From contig JAKSZP010009529.1 of assembly GCA_022478985.1 (NCBI GenBank), forward strand, positions 1-64,000: a stretch of 64,000 bases of DNA, written 5' to 3'. This document shows positions 1 through 11,882 of the stretch, piece by piece. Position numbers and translations under genes: made by a program. The notes under the pieces were generated by a model. The model saw only the letters and a list, made by a program, of their open reading frames with translations, was not told where the DNA came from and searched no databases. The DNA comes from Massospora cicadina (taxonomy: Eukaryota > Entomophthoromycota > Entomophthoromycetes > Entomophthorales > Entomophthoraceae). Position 1 is the first letter of the stretch; the number at the start of each line of letters is the position of its first letter.

Positions 1-21
1 TTTTTTTTTTTTTTTTTTTTT
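1..21. repeat. poly(T) tract at window edge
   Basis: A run of 21 T directly precedes the first recognisable LINE-A sequence. It could be the reverse-complemented poly(A) tail of another LINE, part of the target of LINE-A, or the end of a contig. The 5' LTR of element A that should flank LINE-A is not visible before it, and the window edge prevents a decision. Confidence 0.6.
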
Positions 22-45
22 AGAGCCCAATTCACCAATCAGCCA

Positions 46-1741
46 GTGAGTTTTGCCCACAAAATCACAGCAAATACTCGGGCTGAATTTACCCAAATAG
101 ATTGGGATGGTGATGAAACATCTCCCTCCTCCCATCTGGCTGGAGTTAATTCCAATCTGGATGGGCCTCCCCAATTTAGCGAGGCCCAACAAACCGCCCC
201 TCAATTTAATATGACGCCAGCAACTGCTGTAACATTCCACCAACAAGGGAACTCTGCAAACTTGTCCAAACCACCAGCTCACACTCAACCCGCAATTGCA
301 GCCCAAAGAAAACACAAACGTACCAAAGGAGCCACTGGGGCGTGGCAAAAACCTCTGGCACCAACGCTACTAAAGCTGATCCCCGTGAAGTGGCGTTTAT
401 TGCTGATGTTAAGAAGAAATGGGCCGAAACTAGAGCGCAAAAAGCTCTACCTCGCTCAACCCTCTCCCACGCAATTCGCCTTTATTATGGGCATAACCCT
501 GTTGAATTCTATACAGAGGATTACTTCTCATACTTTGCAGCAATTGCGGAGACATTCCCAATTAACACCACCATCCATGAATCAGTGGAGGGCCACTACA
601 TCGATGTGGGCTTCACTGAAGCTGCCCTTGCTGACCATGCTGCCACCCTCCAGATCATTATTCCACGCGGATCTCTTCGCATCTCCCGCACACGCTCTCA
701 CCTGGAGAAAATTTCATGGGTTACTTTTTTTCCAACCTACTAACGACTGTTGATCCTGAGTCTCTTAAACTGGCACTCCATCGTGGTTTAATGGAGTTTG
801 GGTCTGTTCTTTCAGTGGACTTTAGCGTCCCCTCTTACTATGCTCCCACTCAAAGAGCTCGCACTGCTAGGGCGTCGTTCATCCCCTCCCCCACTGTATC
901 CCGCAACATTGAGGTTATTCCTCGTGTTGCGGTAGTTGGGGCATGCCCTGAGATCTCTTTTGTCGACCCTGATCAGGCGCGCCCCCAGTGTTCATGGTGT
1001 AACGCCCTTGGACACTTGTATAGTGGCTGCACAGCTCGAAAACAAGCCCTCTTAGCCACCACCCAGGGGCCTAAACCAGGCCAAAAACGATCCCACGTGG
1101 CTGCAGCAGCAATTCCACAACCCACACAATGGGTTCCCGTTCAAGACCTGTCCCCTGAGGCCTTACGCCTAGCAGTTGAAACAGCTAACCCCACTATTGG
1201 TATGGGATACCTTCGCGCTCATGCCCCCCTTCCAATGGGCACTCCCTCCAATCTCCCAGAGTCAACTCCCTCTCTCACCAAGCGCAAGGCATCTCCCACA
1301 GGGTGCCCCTCGTCAGCCACCCCCACTCAGGGCTCCGCGGCACCCCCACCAACCTCCACCAGCGATTTATCGCATCAACCCTCAGCTCCCAATGGAGCTA
1401 TGCCCACCAGCATGGACTGGCAACCCGCGGCCTGCGGTAGAAGTGCCACCTCAAAGAGTCCTACCCCAACCCCACAGTCCATTTCGCGCGGATCCTTTGC
1501 AGTGTTGGAGGAAGTGAATATGGACTCAGACTCATCAAATGGGGACACCGCGGAGGTCACCATTGAGCATCCTCAGGTCCTTCCCCTGCAACGGAGCGGG
1601 GGCAGCATCCTAGGCTGGCTTACTGGGTCCTCCGCCCCCCACCCTCTCCTTCCCCTCAGAACCCTCGACGCTCCTCGCGGATTGCAGCTAATAGTCAAGC
1701 TAAATGACTCAAAACTAGCCGCCTCACAGCAGCAGGTTTAA
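46..1741 (+). pseudogene. LINE-A ORF1 (RNA-binding, CCHC), two frameshifts
   Basis: ORF1 proteins of LINEs bind the element RNA to form the particle used in target-primed reverse transcription. The reading passes through three frames: 46 to about 340, about 340 to 715, and 716-1741, with no stop codon at the switches. The second switch coincides with a T7 run at about 725-731. A CCHC knuckle of pattern C-x2-C-x4-H-x4-C (CSWCNALGHLYSGC) lies at 989-1030. The C-terminal third is rich in Pro, Ser and Thr and probably disordered. ORF2 starts 20 bases after the stop. The three-frame reading reflects either small indels or sequencing error in homopolymers. Confidence 0.75.
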
Positions 1742-1761
1742 GCGCTGGCAACCCCCAGGAC

Positions 1762-2633
1762 ATGGAGGGAACAGCTATGAGTCCCCATGGCAGCACCCTG
1801 GCCCTGCAATCCATCAACGCAAATGGGTTGCGGGACTTTAAGCGGAGAGCCCGCCTCCTCCAAAACTTCAGGTCAGCACAAATTGACATCGCTGCTGTCC
1901 AGGAGCCCCATATCCTCCCCCACGAACGATCTGCATGGAATGAACAGTTTGGAGGCAACTCCTTCTGGACAAACCATGCCGCCCTTATTGTTTTGAATCC
2001 CCAGGTTAAAACCCATTCTTTTTCACAATATCTAGGTGGCCGCCTCATACTGGCCAAACTCACCACTCCTGACTTCACCTTCTTCGCTGCAAGCATCTAC
2101 CTGCCTAATGCAGGTCAGGAGCAAAATCGGCTCTTGGAAGAGCTCCTCCAACTCAATCTCCCACGGAATACAGTCCTCTTAGGAGATTTCAACACAACCA
2201 TAAGTCGCGTCCGTGACTCTTACCCCCTGCAGCAAAGGAACGCCCTGGATCAAGTCGCCTCCAGGATTTCCTTCGCCTGAGTGGCTTTATAGATGCGCTT
2301 CCACCCTCCGCGTCTGGCCTAAGTTGCATGACTAGGATCCAGTATGATGGAGGAGCTTTCCAGTTAGCATCACGCATAGATATGGCACTGATTGGCCCCC
2401 TGCTAATTGGCCGCGTCTCCTCTCCCATCTCTCGTGACAACCATCTGAGTGATCACAGGTCACTCACCGTTGTCCTTACCACCACACTTAGACCGTCGCG
2501 TAGGTTCTGGCCTAGGGTTGCCCCAGCTCTTCTCAACAACCCCTTCACTAAGGAGAAGCTGTCTATGACCATCCGGGAGACTCTCACCTCCCCCCACCCC
2601 ACCTGCTTGACCACAAGGCTAGATGGGCGGTGA
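1762..2633 (+). pseudogene. LINE-A ORF2, endonuclease domain
   Basis: This is the N-terminal apurinic-like endonuclease that nicks target DNA to prime reverse transcription. Visible family signatures in order are a SINANGLR-like block near residue 15, a VQEPH block carrying the catalytic Glu, LLGDFNT, and SDHRSL with the Asp-His pair near 2450. The frame changes between about 2240 and 2260: the first part closes at 2280, while the continuation is open in another frame to 2633. It changes again to join the RT at 2630. No stop codon interrupts the domain other than through these shifts. Confidence 0.75.
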
Positions 2634-4069
2634 CCAAGGAGGGCATCACCCGCGTTGCTTACAACTGTGCCAAAGCCCAGATGACTGCAGCTCGCGCCAG
2701 AGTCAAAAGGGCGGAAGCCAGAATCAGACATCTAGAGCGAAACTGCCAGCCTTCGCCCTCTCCCAGATGGTTGGAAGACTGGGAAGCGGCGCAGGAAGCA
2801 CTCCGCTTGGAGCTCACACTGCAGGAAGAACGGGCAGCAAACTTTACAACATCTCGTTACTATGCTCAATGGGAACGCCCCACCCGCTTCTTCTTTCAGA
2901 AACAGAAAGCACGGTCAACAGCGCAGGATATTACTGCACTGAAGATTGGCACTACAACCACTTCAGATAAGGAGGAAATCACGCAGGAACTACACCGCTT
3001 CTACTCCAGCCTCTTCCATGCCACCCAGGTGGACCGATCGGACATCCAAGACTTCCTGTGGCGGGCTCCAGAGCCGCCCATTGACCCACGGGCTGATGAG
3101 GCTCTACTGGCGCCTATTTCCATCCAGGAGGTGATGGAAACCTTTCTGAAATCCCCACGGCTTAAAGCCCCAGGCCCAGACGGAATACCCTTTGAGGTGT
3201 ACCTTCTGGAACCTGCAGTGATAGCCAGAACCCTCCGCGACCTCTTCGCTGCACTCTTGGTGAATGGCGAGGTCCTCCCCGACTCCAGAGGCTCAATCAC
3301 GACCCTCATTCACAAGAAGTCAGACCGTGAGAACCTGGCGAACTGGCGCCCCATAGCGTTGATCAACACAGACCACAAGCTCTTCACGAAGCTTCTGGCC
3401 AACCGCATCACCAAATGGGTGTCACCTCGCCTCTCTCCATCCCAGCACGGTTTTATTCCGGGGAGGTCGTTATGGGACAACTATAATGACCTTCACGTGA
3501 CTTTGACTGCTAACTCTCGTAAGGTGAATGGCTTTGTGGCTCTCCTGGATATGGAGAAAGCATATGATCGGGTAGCCTGGAAGTATATTGATGCTTCCCT
3601 GGCCCGCTTCCATCTCCCACCCGCAGCTAGGCGCTGGATATCAGCGCTCTATGACCAGCTCCACACCAGAGTCCTGGCGCCAATGGGTTTTACAGTGGCA
3701 ATACCAGTTGGACAAGGTCTCCGGCAAGGGGACCCCCTGAGCCCTATCATTTTTAACATCACTCTTGACCCCCTCTTGGCCTCCTTACAGGACAAGCTAA
3801 CAGAGATTCTGGTCCCAGATAAAGCCCCCACACGCACCATGGCATTTGCAGATGACACTGCCATTGCATTTGGCTGCCCTGGGGATGTTGCCCTCGCTGC
3901 TGTGACCATTGAGAGGTACACCAAGGCGTCCAACGCCATGGTCAACACCTTCAAGACAACAGTTGTACAGGTCAGCTCCCCCACCTTCCCCCACCATTTG
4001 GTATTGAACCTGAGCGCGGTACCTTCCGTCACCTGGGCGTTCTCACCAACCAACAAGGAGTTGCGCTAA
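2630..4069 (+). pseudogene. LINE-A ORF2, reverse transcriptase domain
   Basis: A 479-residue open stretch covers the L1-type reverse transcriptase, which copies the element RNA from the nicked target. It reads a linker (YYAQWERPTRFFFQ), then the fingers (RLKAPGPDGIPFEVY), RPIALINTDHKLFTKLLANR, QHGFIPGRSLWDN, LLDMEKAYDRVAW with the first catalytic Asp, GLRQGDPLSP, and the catalytic FADD at 3845-3856. All catalytic Asp residues are present, so this is the best preserved enzyme domain in the window. The frame is lost at about 4050-4070, where the thumb should continue. It is a segment of one polyprotein, not a separate gene. Confidence 0.9.
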
Positions 4070-5319
4070 AAGACAATGAGGACTTGCTCCTTGCAGCAGT
4101 TAACTCCAGGATTGCCAGCTGGAACTGGCGGCACATCACCCCCAGGGTCAAGCTCTGATGGCCAATGTGTTCCTCCTCTCCAAAGTCTGGTTCCTAGCGC
4201 ACGTCTACCCATTCACAGATGCCTTTTATACGCGGCTCAATGTACTCCTCCGCTGTTAGATCTGGGGCTCAAACCATCCACCAATGGCCCTCTCAACCAT
4301 TGCCCGATCCTGCAATGAAGGGGGCCTAGGGCTTCTGGACACGCGATCTCACGCCACCACAATCTTCCTGAAGTTCCTATGGCCGATTGTCTGCTGGACG
4401 CGACCCCATGCCCCAATGGGCGCCCGCCCTCCGCCAGTCAGTGTCAGCAGCTCTGGGTCTTCCTAGAGCATCTCTGACCTCATTAGGGGAGTGGCTCACA
4501 AACCACCCAGGCCATCGCCTAAAACCATCCTCATCCCCCTACTGGAACCAGGCTATCCTTGCTCTGAAACGAGTAGGCGCGCGGATCCACCATGCCTTCC
4601 CATACAGAAGGGAAGGCCCTGGCCTCAGCCCCCGTCGCCATGCAATTGTGCACAATGGACAAGTTGTCACAACTCGCCTCAACCCCCAAGATCGTCCTCC
4701 CATCCGCCCAAGACTCCTTGAGCTCCTCCCTCCCTCCGTGAGATTTGACCTTAAGGAATTGTGGAAGGACGTCTATCACCCCATCCTGTCAGCAAAGGTG
4801 TCCAACACCTTATGGAGGGTGCTCCACTGTTCATACAGGACAGGGGACCGGACTGGCCCTACCTTCCAGCACCGAAGCTGCCCCTGCTGTGTGGAGCCTA
4901 TTGACTCCCACCTCCATCGTTTTTTCACCTGTCCAGGTGTCGCCGCATTTTGGCCAAAGGCCCGCGCGCTCCTCCATGCTCAGCCCTGGTCTGGACACCC
5001 TGTGAAAGACCTCATGTTTGAGCAGACATTGCCTGGTTGCCACCGACCCCTCCGTGTCCTCGCCTATGCCACAGCCATCTGGACCATCCATAACTCCTTC
5101 CTTCGTGCTGCCTTTGACCAGCAGGTGTGGACCCTTCCACACATGATCACCCACTTTCAGGTACACTTTGAGATGGCCCTGAAGGTCTGCACTATGTCGC
5201 CAACCCTCCCCCGCTCAGTTGTCACTGCAGCACGGCTCTGGCGCGCAAACCCCCCTCCCTTTCTCGATGCCTCCTCCCTCACCTTCCCTCGCCTCAGGCT
5301 CTTAGGAGCCCAGGCGTAA
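4070..5319 (+). pseudogene. LINE-A ORF2, C-terminal Cys/His (zf-RVT-like) region
   Basis: This continues ORF2 after a frameshift. It is poorly readable to about 4386, then open from 4387 to 5319 (310 residues). It contains the block TLWRVLHCSYRTGDR, followed by CPCCVEPIDSHLHRFFTC and a VAAFW tail. That matches the zinc-binding domain found after the RT in many L1-like LINEs, thought to hold nucleic acid. The ORF ends 58 bases before the A8 tail, leaving a very short 3' UTR with an AATAAA-like signal at about 5322. Confidence 0.75.
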
Positions 5320-5377
5320 TTCAATAAACATCGATCAATCCCCCCTTGGGTTGGGACCATCTAGTACTAAAAAAAAG

Positions 5378-6169
5378 AGTTACCCTTTCCTGGAATGCAA
5401 TTTTCTATTTATAAGTAAGAGTCCCATTATCTAAGCAGGTTGTTACCAGATAAAGGTATATTCAATGAGAGTTGAGCTAAGATGTTGGGACATGTTCTTG
5501 TTTTAACTCATAAAAGGTCACAATCAAGGAAGAAAGAGGACCCAGTTATATTTGATGAAGAAAATTATCATTTCATGCAACCCTGAAGGGTTAATTCATT
5601 GGTGATGGTTGTCACTCTCAATTGGGGTACCAACTGAAGAGTTGTGCACCAAATTTACTATATAATCCCTTTACTTTTTATAATAAAGTAGATAAATAAG
5701 TAGAAAAATATTTACAGATTAAACAGCTCAATATTAGACTGTTTGCTCTTGTGATTAGAGAAGGAAGGACAAGAAGATCCTTTTTATAGCTATTTTTATC
5801 TCTGCAGACTTAACAAGATGAGAAGTAAGAGAGAACCTCTGAACCTTATCCTAGGTTAAGTTTTATCAGACAGATAGGAAAGAAGTCACTACCATTTAAG
5901 AAGAAATCAATATTAGGATAAGCACCAGGTTGTCGTTTGACCTAATTAGTACTCAGGCTATCAGCTCATTTAGAATAGTAGTATTCATACTACTATTGCT
6001 CAATATATTATATTATCAAATTGAACACTGCACTTATAAGAAACCTGTGCATGTTGGTCCTAGGGAACTGAAGCAAGTTTTTTATAAAGAGGAATCAAGT
6101 CACCAATTTTACCATTTTTTACTTATCCCAGAAGAGGAAGTTGAGTGCCAAGCTCTTAAAGTTTTACCA
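5378..6169 (+). repeat. Element A 5' LTR (3' portion only)
   Basis: It aligns along its length with 60505-61282, with many substitutions and small indels. Shared landmarks include AGAGTCCCATTA, TTTTTATAATAAAG, CTGTTTGCTCTTGTGATTAGA and CCTCTGAACCTTA. The missing 5' portion lies beyond LINE-A, outside the window. The primer binding site follows two bases after its end. Confidence 0.85.
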
Positions 6170-6171
6170 AT

Positions 6172-6189
6172 TGGTGTTCACTACAGGGG
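6172..6189 (+). other. Element A primer binding site
   Basis: The site reads TGGTGTTCACTACAGGGG immediately after the LTR. It differs at one base from the site shared by elements B, G and H. Such a site pairs with the 3' end of a tRNA to start minus-strand DNA synthesis. Confidence 0.75.
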
Positions 6190-6339
6190 TAATTGAGTTT
6201 AGTTAAACTTAATAAGAAGAATGAAACAATATTTCTTACAATAACAAACTATGCAAGTTTTGGACAGAACTTAAAACTGTCAACAAGAACGCACTTATTT
6301 GGCATCATAAGCCGATCTCACTGCACTGGAAGAATGGGT

Positions 6340-7520
6340 GATGAAGGCTAAGGAAAAATTTAACCAGATAGGAAAAATCAACAATGACCTCTATGGAAAA
6401 GTCAACTCTTTGAAGTGCAAGGAGGGTGAACTAATTAAAGAAGTAATGTTTCAGAAAATGAAGTGAGAGGCAGACTAAGAATTCATTTTCTGATTTACTA
6501 AAGAGATAGCGTGACATTAAAGCATATTGAGGAACTAGAGGACCATAAATGCAACTGTGCACAAATGGAGGCAGAGGAGGCCAAACATGAAATGCCTGTC
6601 ACTCCAGTCAGAAAGAATAACCCACCCAGAAACATGCCTGGGTCGTTTAAAGCAATTTTGGAGATGACACCCAAAGCCACATAATTGGTTGATAGAGTTG
6701 CCAGACAGAATACACTTGTTAGTAAAACCATGAATGAATTTTGAAGCACATTGTAGCTACCCACATTCCATCGGGATAACGCCCCTGCGTTTTTCTGACT
6801 ATTTGAGATGACAATGTTTGGTTTCAGTGGCTGACAGAAAGCAGTTAAAGTCATGAACTGCTTGAACAAAAATTGTCAAAATCTGTGTTACTACATTTGC
6901 ATGGGGACAACTAGTTTTACCAAGATGCTAAAGAAGTTATCATTCTAAAATTTAGAGACCCACGCAGATGTCTAACCACAAGAAAAAATTTATGGGGATT
7001 CAATTCTGCAAAGATGAAAACCTAGCCGCTTTCATAAACTGATTCTACCAGAAATTGCAGATCCTGGCCGGTGCAGATGTGCTAACAGATTTTGAAGCCA
7101 GAATAATGATGCAAGCAGCATCACAGCCCTATAGTAATTTACACAGAGCTATGGCTTCAGCGTTAGTAATGAAAATGTCTGCATCTTAAATGGTGGATCA
7201 TTTGAAGATGTTGAGAGCCACTTTTAAAACCCCAAATAGAGCTTTCAAAGAGATCCAGACTTAAGCTCAAAACACATCATAATTTGCTAAGATGAATACA
7301 TAGCATGTAAATTGATTTGTGTCAAGTAATAAGCCCAAAGTATTGAAGCAAGAGGACAATATGCTAATCCACTGCCACCTGTGTGGTAATCCTAAACACG
7401 TAGCTGCCCAATGTTGGAGCATGAAGCCCAAGGATCAGGTCACTTTAGTTTATGGAAAAGAGAAGGAAAACTGTCAGGAGTCAGGAAAAAGTCCCAAAGT
7501 CTAGAGATGGAATAATCTGG
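6340..7520 (+). pseudogene. Element A gag remnant with CCHC knuckle
   Basis: Gag forms the virus-like particle. This copy is broken by many stops but aligns by eye with the gag of element B. The shared features are a helical N-terminal block rich in Lys and Glu, a core around 6770-7260 (compare the B core at 18979-19490), and the same TDFEARIMMQAA-like motif near 7090. A clear CCHC knuckle (CHLCGNPKHVAAQC) lies in the open stretch at 7319-7504. Sequence 7521-7801 is the decayed link to protease and ends where element E is inserted. Confidence 0.75.
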
Positions 7521-7801
7521 CACCGTGGTTAAACCTGTTCCTCCTGATACTATGAATAATGACATATATATATCTGATCTCTTTGTAGACATTGCTACAA
7601 CTGATTCACTATATTAGGTTGTTAATATAGATGTAATTGCTATCACTCAGCCCAAAATAAAGTTATTGACCTAAATCATAGATGATGTGCTCAACTGTAT
7701 GCTTATCAGCTAGTGGACAAGATTAAATCTTCTAAGAACCAGGAGGAGTTACTTAGATGAGATAAAATGTGTAAAACGTTTCCATTCCAATCAGTGTTAT
7801 C

Positions 7802-8693
7802 TGTCATAGCTCTATGACATAATTGAGAGCACAGATTGTAAGGATAAAGCTGGATGTCAGGAGGCCAAAAAGGTTAAGTTGGCAGGCCTCCCTAACCTTA
7901 AACATACCCTGAACCAACGCTGGGTACAGGCAAGATATTCCCAGGTTGGTCCTGGGAATGTGTGTGATGCTCAGCCTGGCATTATAGCCAGGGCATTAAA
8001 ACGCACCAGCTACATTCTAAATCCTGACAGTTTATTATGGTTGCTCAAAGAACAAGGTTTTGAAACCCATTTTATTTATCTTATTATCAAATTGGGACAA
8101 GTTCAGCTACAATCCATAACTTGAGTTTAATTAATATTGAGTTACAGTACCCTACATTAATGGTAGTGTTCACCTATTGGTTCACTTATGCTTAGCACCA
8201 TTATGCTAATTGATGACTCGCTCCTCAGTATTTAAGTATGTTTCCACAAGACCAACTTTCCTTGATGGTTAACTTCTTAAATAAAATTCCATACTAAGGT
8301 TTACATTTTTTATAGCCCCTTGGGCAAACCTGTGCGCAAACTTCCTTGAGGAGGTCTCCAACAACATTGGTAATTTTATCTTGACAAAGTTAACTACAGT
8401 ATCTGGTTCATAACTGGGCTGCAATGTTCCCCTCAAGATTTAAGCACCCAAGCACCCAACACTGATCTCCATTTGGTTATGGACTCCCCTTTGGAGTTTA
8501 ACCAAGTTTTGTTGTTTATTTGTTATCTACTGATATACTCCACAGTGTACACCCTTACCCTGTACCCCTTTGGTCCTGGCACCCTTCGCAATACCCTGTT
8601 TCCTATCTTGCTATCAACTAATTCCCTGAAAGTGTGTCTATGCATCCTGCACCACCTCTCTTGGAACAATAAAGTTACAGACACTCTCTTGAT
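7802..8693 (+). repeat. Element E 5' LTR
   Basis: It is homologous over its full length to 24866-25755. Shared landmarks are AAGGATAAAGCTGGA, GCTCAGCCTGG, CTTGAGGAGGTCTCCAACAA and GTTACAGACACTCTCTTGA. Short open frames in it (7879-8124, 8473-8697) also occur in the other LTR and are not genes. Confidence 0.85.
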
Positions 8694-10250
8694 TTAGTTG
8701 ATAACTTTTTTATGTGCATTTGAAATATACATGTGAGGCTTTCTTTATATGTAAATTGGGGATGCTGGCCATTTGTCATGGCCACTATTGTACTCACCAC
8801 AGTTTACGGTTGGTTTTGTATAAGCGCATCTAAGCGTTATTCTTGAAACTAACAACTGGGAAGTTCCCGCCCTTCCTGCTCATACCTGGTAAACTTGGAC
8901 CCTTTGTGATCCTGTTGTCACTATTCCCTGACTTTCCCCCAGAAATTTATTTCAAAATTCAACAGACTCTTTCTTCCCTCTCATTGGAAGCTTCTTTTGG
9001 TGATAAATTATCTGGTTTTTGTCCACCCTTGCATGGGGTAGATTTGCTATATTGGCTGTCTCCAAAGGCCGCCAACTAGGTTTTCAAGGTGTTCTGCACA
9101 CAGCTACTTTTGTGAAAATCAGAAGATGGTTTGGAGCGTGTTTTGGAGCAGCGTTGTCCTGACGTTTCTTCCATCCAAACCTTCTACAAGTTCTTTTCTC
9201 TGCGCTAAGCCGGCCATCTGGTGAAATTATAATTGAATGAATTTTGTGATACAGCACAGGCCCTACCTTTACCTAACATCATCAAAACGTTGTTTCTCCA
9301 TTATACCTTGAACTTCCCCACCAGAAACCCCAATTTGGAAATCACCACCTCCCAACTTTGACCAACTGATTGAAGCTCTTTGGGGTGGTTTCCCCGCCAC
9401 AACACAAAAAGGGCCAGGTAATTTGCCTGTCATTGTTTTACCCTAGCAGCCTCTAAAAATATGGGCCCCAAAAAACTTGCACACGCCTCTATAAAAGGAG
9501 AATCTTATCCTTTCATTACTTTGAGCTCTGCCATATTTGAAGACAAGCTGAGGTCTAGCCCCAAATACAAATTAAATGTTTCAGTTGATTCCACTGCAAT
9601 GATGTCACCTGCAGCAGCCCCTATAGATACAGCATATGCAACCAGTGTTTTTCTCTTGAATGGGGAAGAGTTTCCCACCAATTCCCTCCCTTTTTGGCAG
9701 AATTCAAGGACCTGGGAGAGTCTAGCCCCAAACTTAATGAAAAACAAATTCACAGAAATGATTTTTCTTTGCACCGCATTTCTGCAGTGCAGGCCAAAGC
9801 ATTGACAAAGAGCGTGGTGTGATGGCCCTGGATAACAAGGAACTACTGGCCATTGAAGTGGGTATGGGGTCGTTGATGCCCAAAAACGCGTTTTATAATG
9901 TGAATAACATACAAAAAATTAGCTGATTATTAGCTCTTATGGCTATGATGAGGACCCTATTTCAGTATATAAGTTTACACCTGAGAACCCCCGCTTGACC
10001 TCTACCATGATCCGCATAACACAGGGAATGGAAAAGTAGTTTCATTTAGATATAAAAGTGTTTATGCAACTGCTGAAGATATGGTGGGATATGTGGCCTC
10101 AGTAGTAAAAGTGGCCAATTATCCCTCTCCATTCTATGATGCAAAAACATACCTTGGAGGCATGCTTATGCCTGAAAAGAGTTTTCTTGGAAAGGCGTTG
10201 GCGTTTTCTGCTTTAAATAAGACCATTTGGGATATTTTTTGCTAAGTGCT
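8694..10250 (+). pseudogene. Element E leader and gag-position remnant, unrecognised
   Basis: This stretch occupies the gag position. Two open pieces (8843-9079 and 9461-9805, the longer 114 residues) are separated by stops, and I cannot match either to a known gag motif. No CCHC knuckle is visible. The later part (9820-10250) reads only in broken frames. Position between the 5' LTR and the protease is the sole reason to call it gag. Confidence 0.45.
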
Positions 10251-10257
10251 ACTCTTT

Positions 10258-10600
10258 CATCCCCTTTAGGGAAAATTAGCACACCTATCTTGGTGGATAC
10301 AAGAGCTTCTGAGAATTTTATTGACCAAGCTTTAGCCGACTACCTTGAATTGAATTACTTGCTAGGTGGTATAGTTAGTTGAGGGGCTTAAAAGGTATTC
10401 CCACGCTGAAGGTTCTGGGGTCAGTGGATTATCAAGTTGGCATATATCATTTGGATGACCATTTCCAAGCAATCAAAAACTTTCTGTACCACATTATTTT
10501 GGGGGTAGAGTGATGGCAAAAGTTTGATGTCATAGCCAAAATTGATAAACAACACCTTGTCCTTAACTTTAAAAAATGGTCATAAATTATTTGTACCATT
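10258..10600 (+). pseudogene. Element E protease remnant
   Basis: A block reading ILVDTRASENFIDQALADYL starts near 10285. It corresponds to the retropepsin active-site loop, where the family norm is DTGA, so the Gly is replaced by Arg. A second block (YHLDDHFQAIKNFLYHIILGVEW, read through stops) resembles the end of the protease domain before the RT of chromoviruses. Retropepsin cleaves the Gag-Pol polyprotein. This copy is inactive. Confidence 0.65.
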
Positions 10601-10639
10601 GTCTGAGGCTAATTCTTATGGTAATTTGCCCCAATGGCC

Positions 10640-11600
10640 AAGGTTCATAAATTCAGTCTTGCTTCATAGCTGAAGCCCTATTTGGAGGTACCCTTACCAT
10701 CCTGTTTGAAGGGGCTAGAATATTTGTTTGATGCGGCTTCATCCAATGTACTACCAGCTCATTCAGAGTTTGATTGTGAGTTCAAGCTTACCGTTGATCT
10801 GGTGTGTATATCTTCTCCCATTTACCCTTTAAATGTATGGGAGGAAGCTGCCTTGGATGTTTAGGTTAAAGAGCAGTTAGCTAAAGCCATGATATTTTAG
10901 CGTACCTTCAAAGTATGCTCCCCACTTCTCTTTGTAAATAAAGGAGATGATATTTTACACATGTGTAAACTATGGGAATCTCAACAACGTCACTGTACCA
11001 GACTTTCATCCCATCCCGTTAGATTCTCAGACTGCTCTCTATGTGGAGAAGGTGAAAGTCTATACCATACTGGATTGCTTAAATATGTTCAATCAGATCT
11101 TGATCAAGAAAGGCTAGGAGTAACTAACCGCATTCTGTAACCAAAAAAAATTTTACAGTTTCAGGTTAATAACAAGCTTAAAAACGCCTTGGCTATCTTT
11201 TAATGCCATATAGATGCAGCCTTGCGGGGACCTGCTGAGTGTGTGCGCGGTTTCTTGCATGGATGATATCCTGGTGTTTCCCCTACAATCAAGAGTCCTA
11301 AGCTATACACCTATGGAAAGTAGTGGAGAGTTTAAGGGCAGGCAATCTTACGCTGAAAATTAATAAGTGTGAGCTCTTTAAGTTCAAGGTCACCTTCTTG
11401 GGCAACGTCATGTTTGACCAAGGTCACACGATCACTCCAGAAAAGGAGAAGGAAATTTGTGAGTGGTCCACCTTAAATTCAGTCAAGGAATTGAAGAGTT
11501 TCTTGGGGACGTGTACGTTCATTAAGAAATTAATGCCAAATTTTTCCAAGGTGGTGGCACCCTTGTACAAGGCAAGTGGAGCAAAAGTGCTCCAGTAGTC
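10640..11600 (+). pseudogene. Element E reverse transcriptase
   Basis: The N-terminal portion (10682-10864) reads YLFDAASSNVLPAHSEFDCEF then PIYPLNVWEEAAL, a pattern found just before the RT palm of chromoviruses. The catalytic box appears as CMDDILVFP near 11260, keeping both Asp. The stretch 11323-11598 is open and reads LKINKCELFKFKVTFLGNVMF and LKSFLGTCTFIKKLMPNFSKVVAPLYK, which is the RT thumb and connection. Several stops lie in 10860-11320. Confidence 0.8.
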
Positions 11601-11882
11601 CTCCGTTTTGCAAGATGCCTTTCAAGCGGTAAAGTGCACCCTGTTGTCTACGTCCACCCTTTGCCATGTATATCCTGTTAAAGAGTTTATTGTGGCCACC
11701 AATGCCTCCAACTTTGCCATAGCGGTGGCCCTATTACAAGTAGGTGAAGATGGAATAGAGAATCTGGTGGGATATTTTTCTCAAAGATGCCTTTGCCTGA
11801 GATAAACTACGCCATTTATGACAAAGCGTTATTAGCAGTGGTTGAGGCACTTACCTATTGTCATCAATTACTTGGCTCATAC
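11601..11882 (+). pseudogene. Element E RNase H, first part
   Basis: RNase H degrades the RNA strand during reverse transcription. The block FIVATNASNFAIAVALLQ shows Asn where the family has the first catalytic Asp (DAS). The codon AAT follows ACC, so a GAT-to-AAT change at a former CpG is likely. After a frameshift the next block (INYAIYDKALLAVVEAL) keeps the Glu-region helix. The gene is cut at 11882 by element D and continues at 23037 with FCIYTDH, the next RNase H motif, in phase. Confidence 0.8.

Larger units (their letters stand above)
22..5377 (+). mobile_element. LINE-A, L1/Tx1-like non-LTR retrotransposon inserted in the 5' LTR of element A
   Basis: The element has the two-gene LINE layout: an ORF1 protein with a CCHC knuckle, then ORF2 with apurinic endonuclease, reverse transcriptase and a C-terminal Cys/His domain, ending in a short A8 tail at about 5370-5377. 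No RNase H domain is seen. The RT blocks (KAPGPDGIP, QHGFIPGRS, GLRQGDPLSP, FADD) are of the L1/Tx1 type. It is richer in G+C and CpG than the AT-rich gypsy sequence around it, which suggests a younger insertion. Sequence from 5378 onward aligns with the 3' LTR of element A (60505 onward), so the insertion site lies inside the 5' LTR of A. The left flank is off the window, so no target duplication can be read. Confidence 0.85.

Noticed and set aside
3001..4056. Several minus-strand open frames up to 135 residues
   Set aside because: They are shadows of the GC-rich LINE-A reverse transcriptase on the other strand.
7879..8697. Open frames in 7879-8124 and 8473-8697 as genes
   Set aside because: Both lie within the LTR of E and have counterparts in the other LTR (24893-25081 and 25441-25794).
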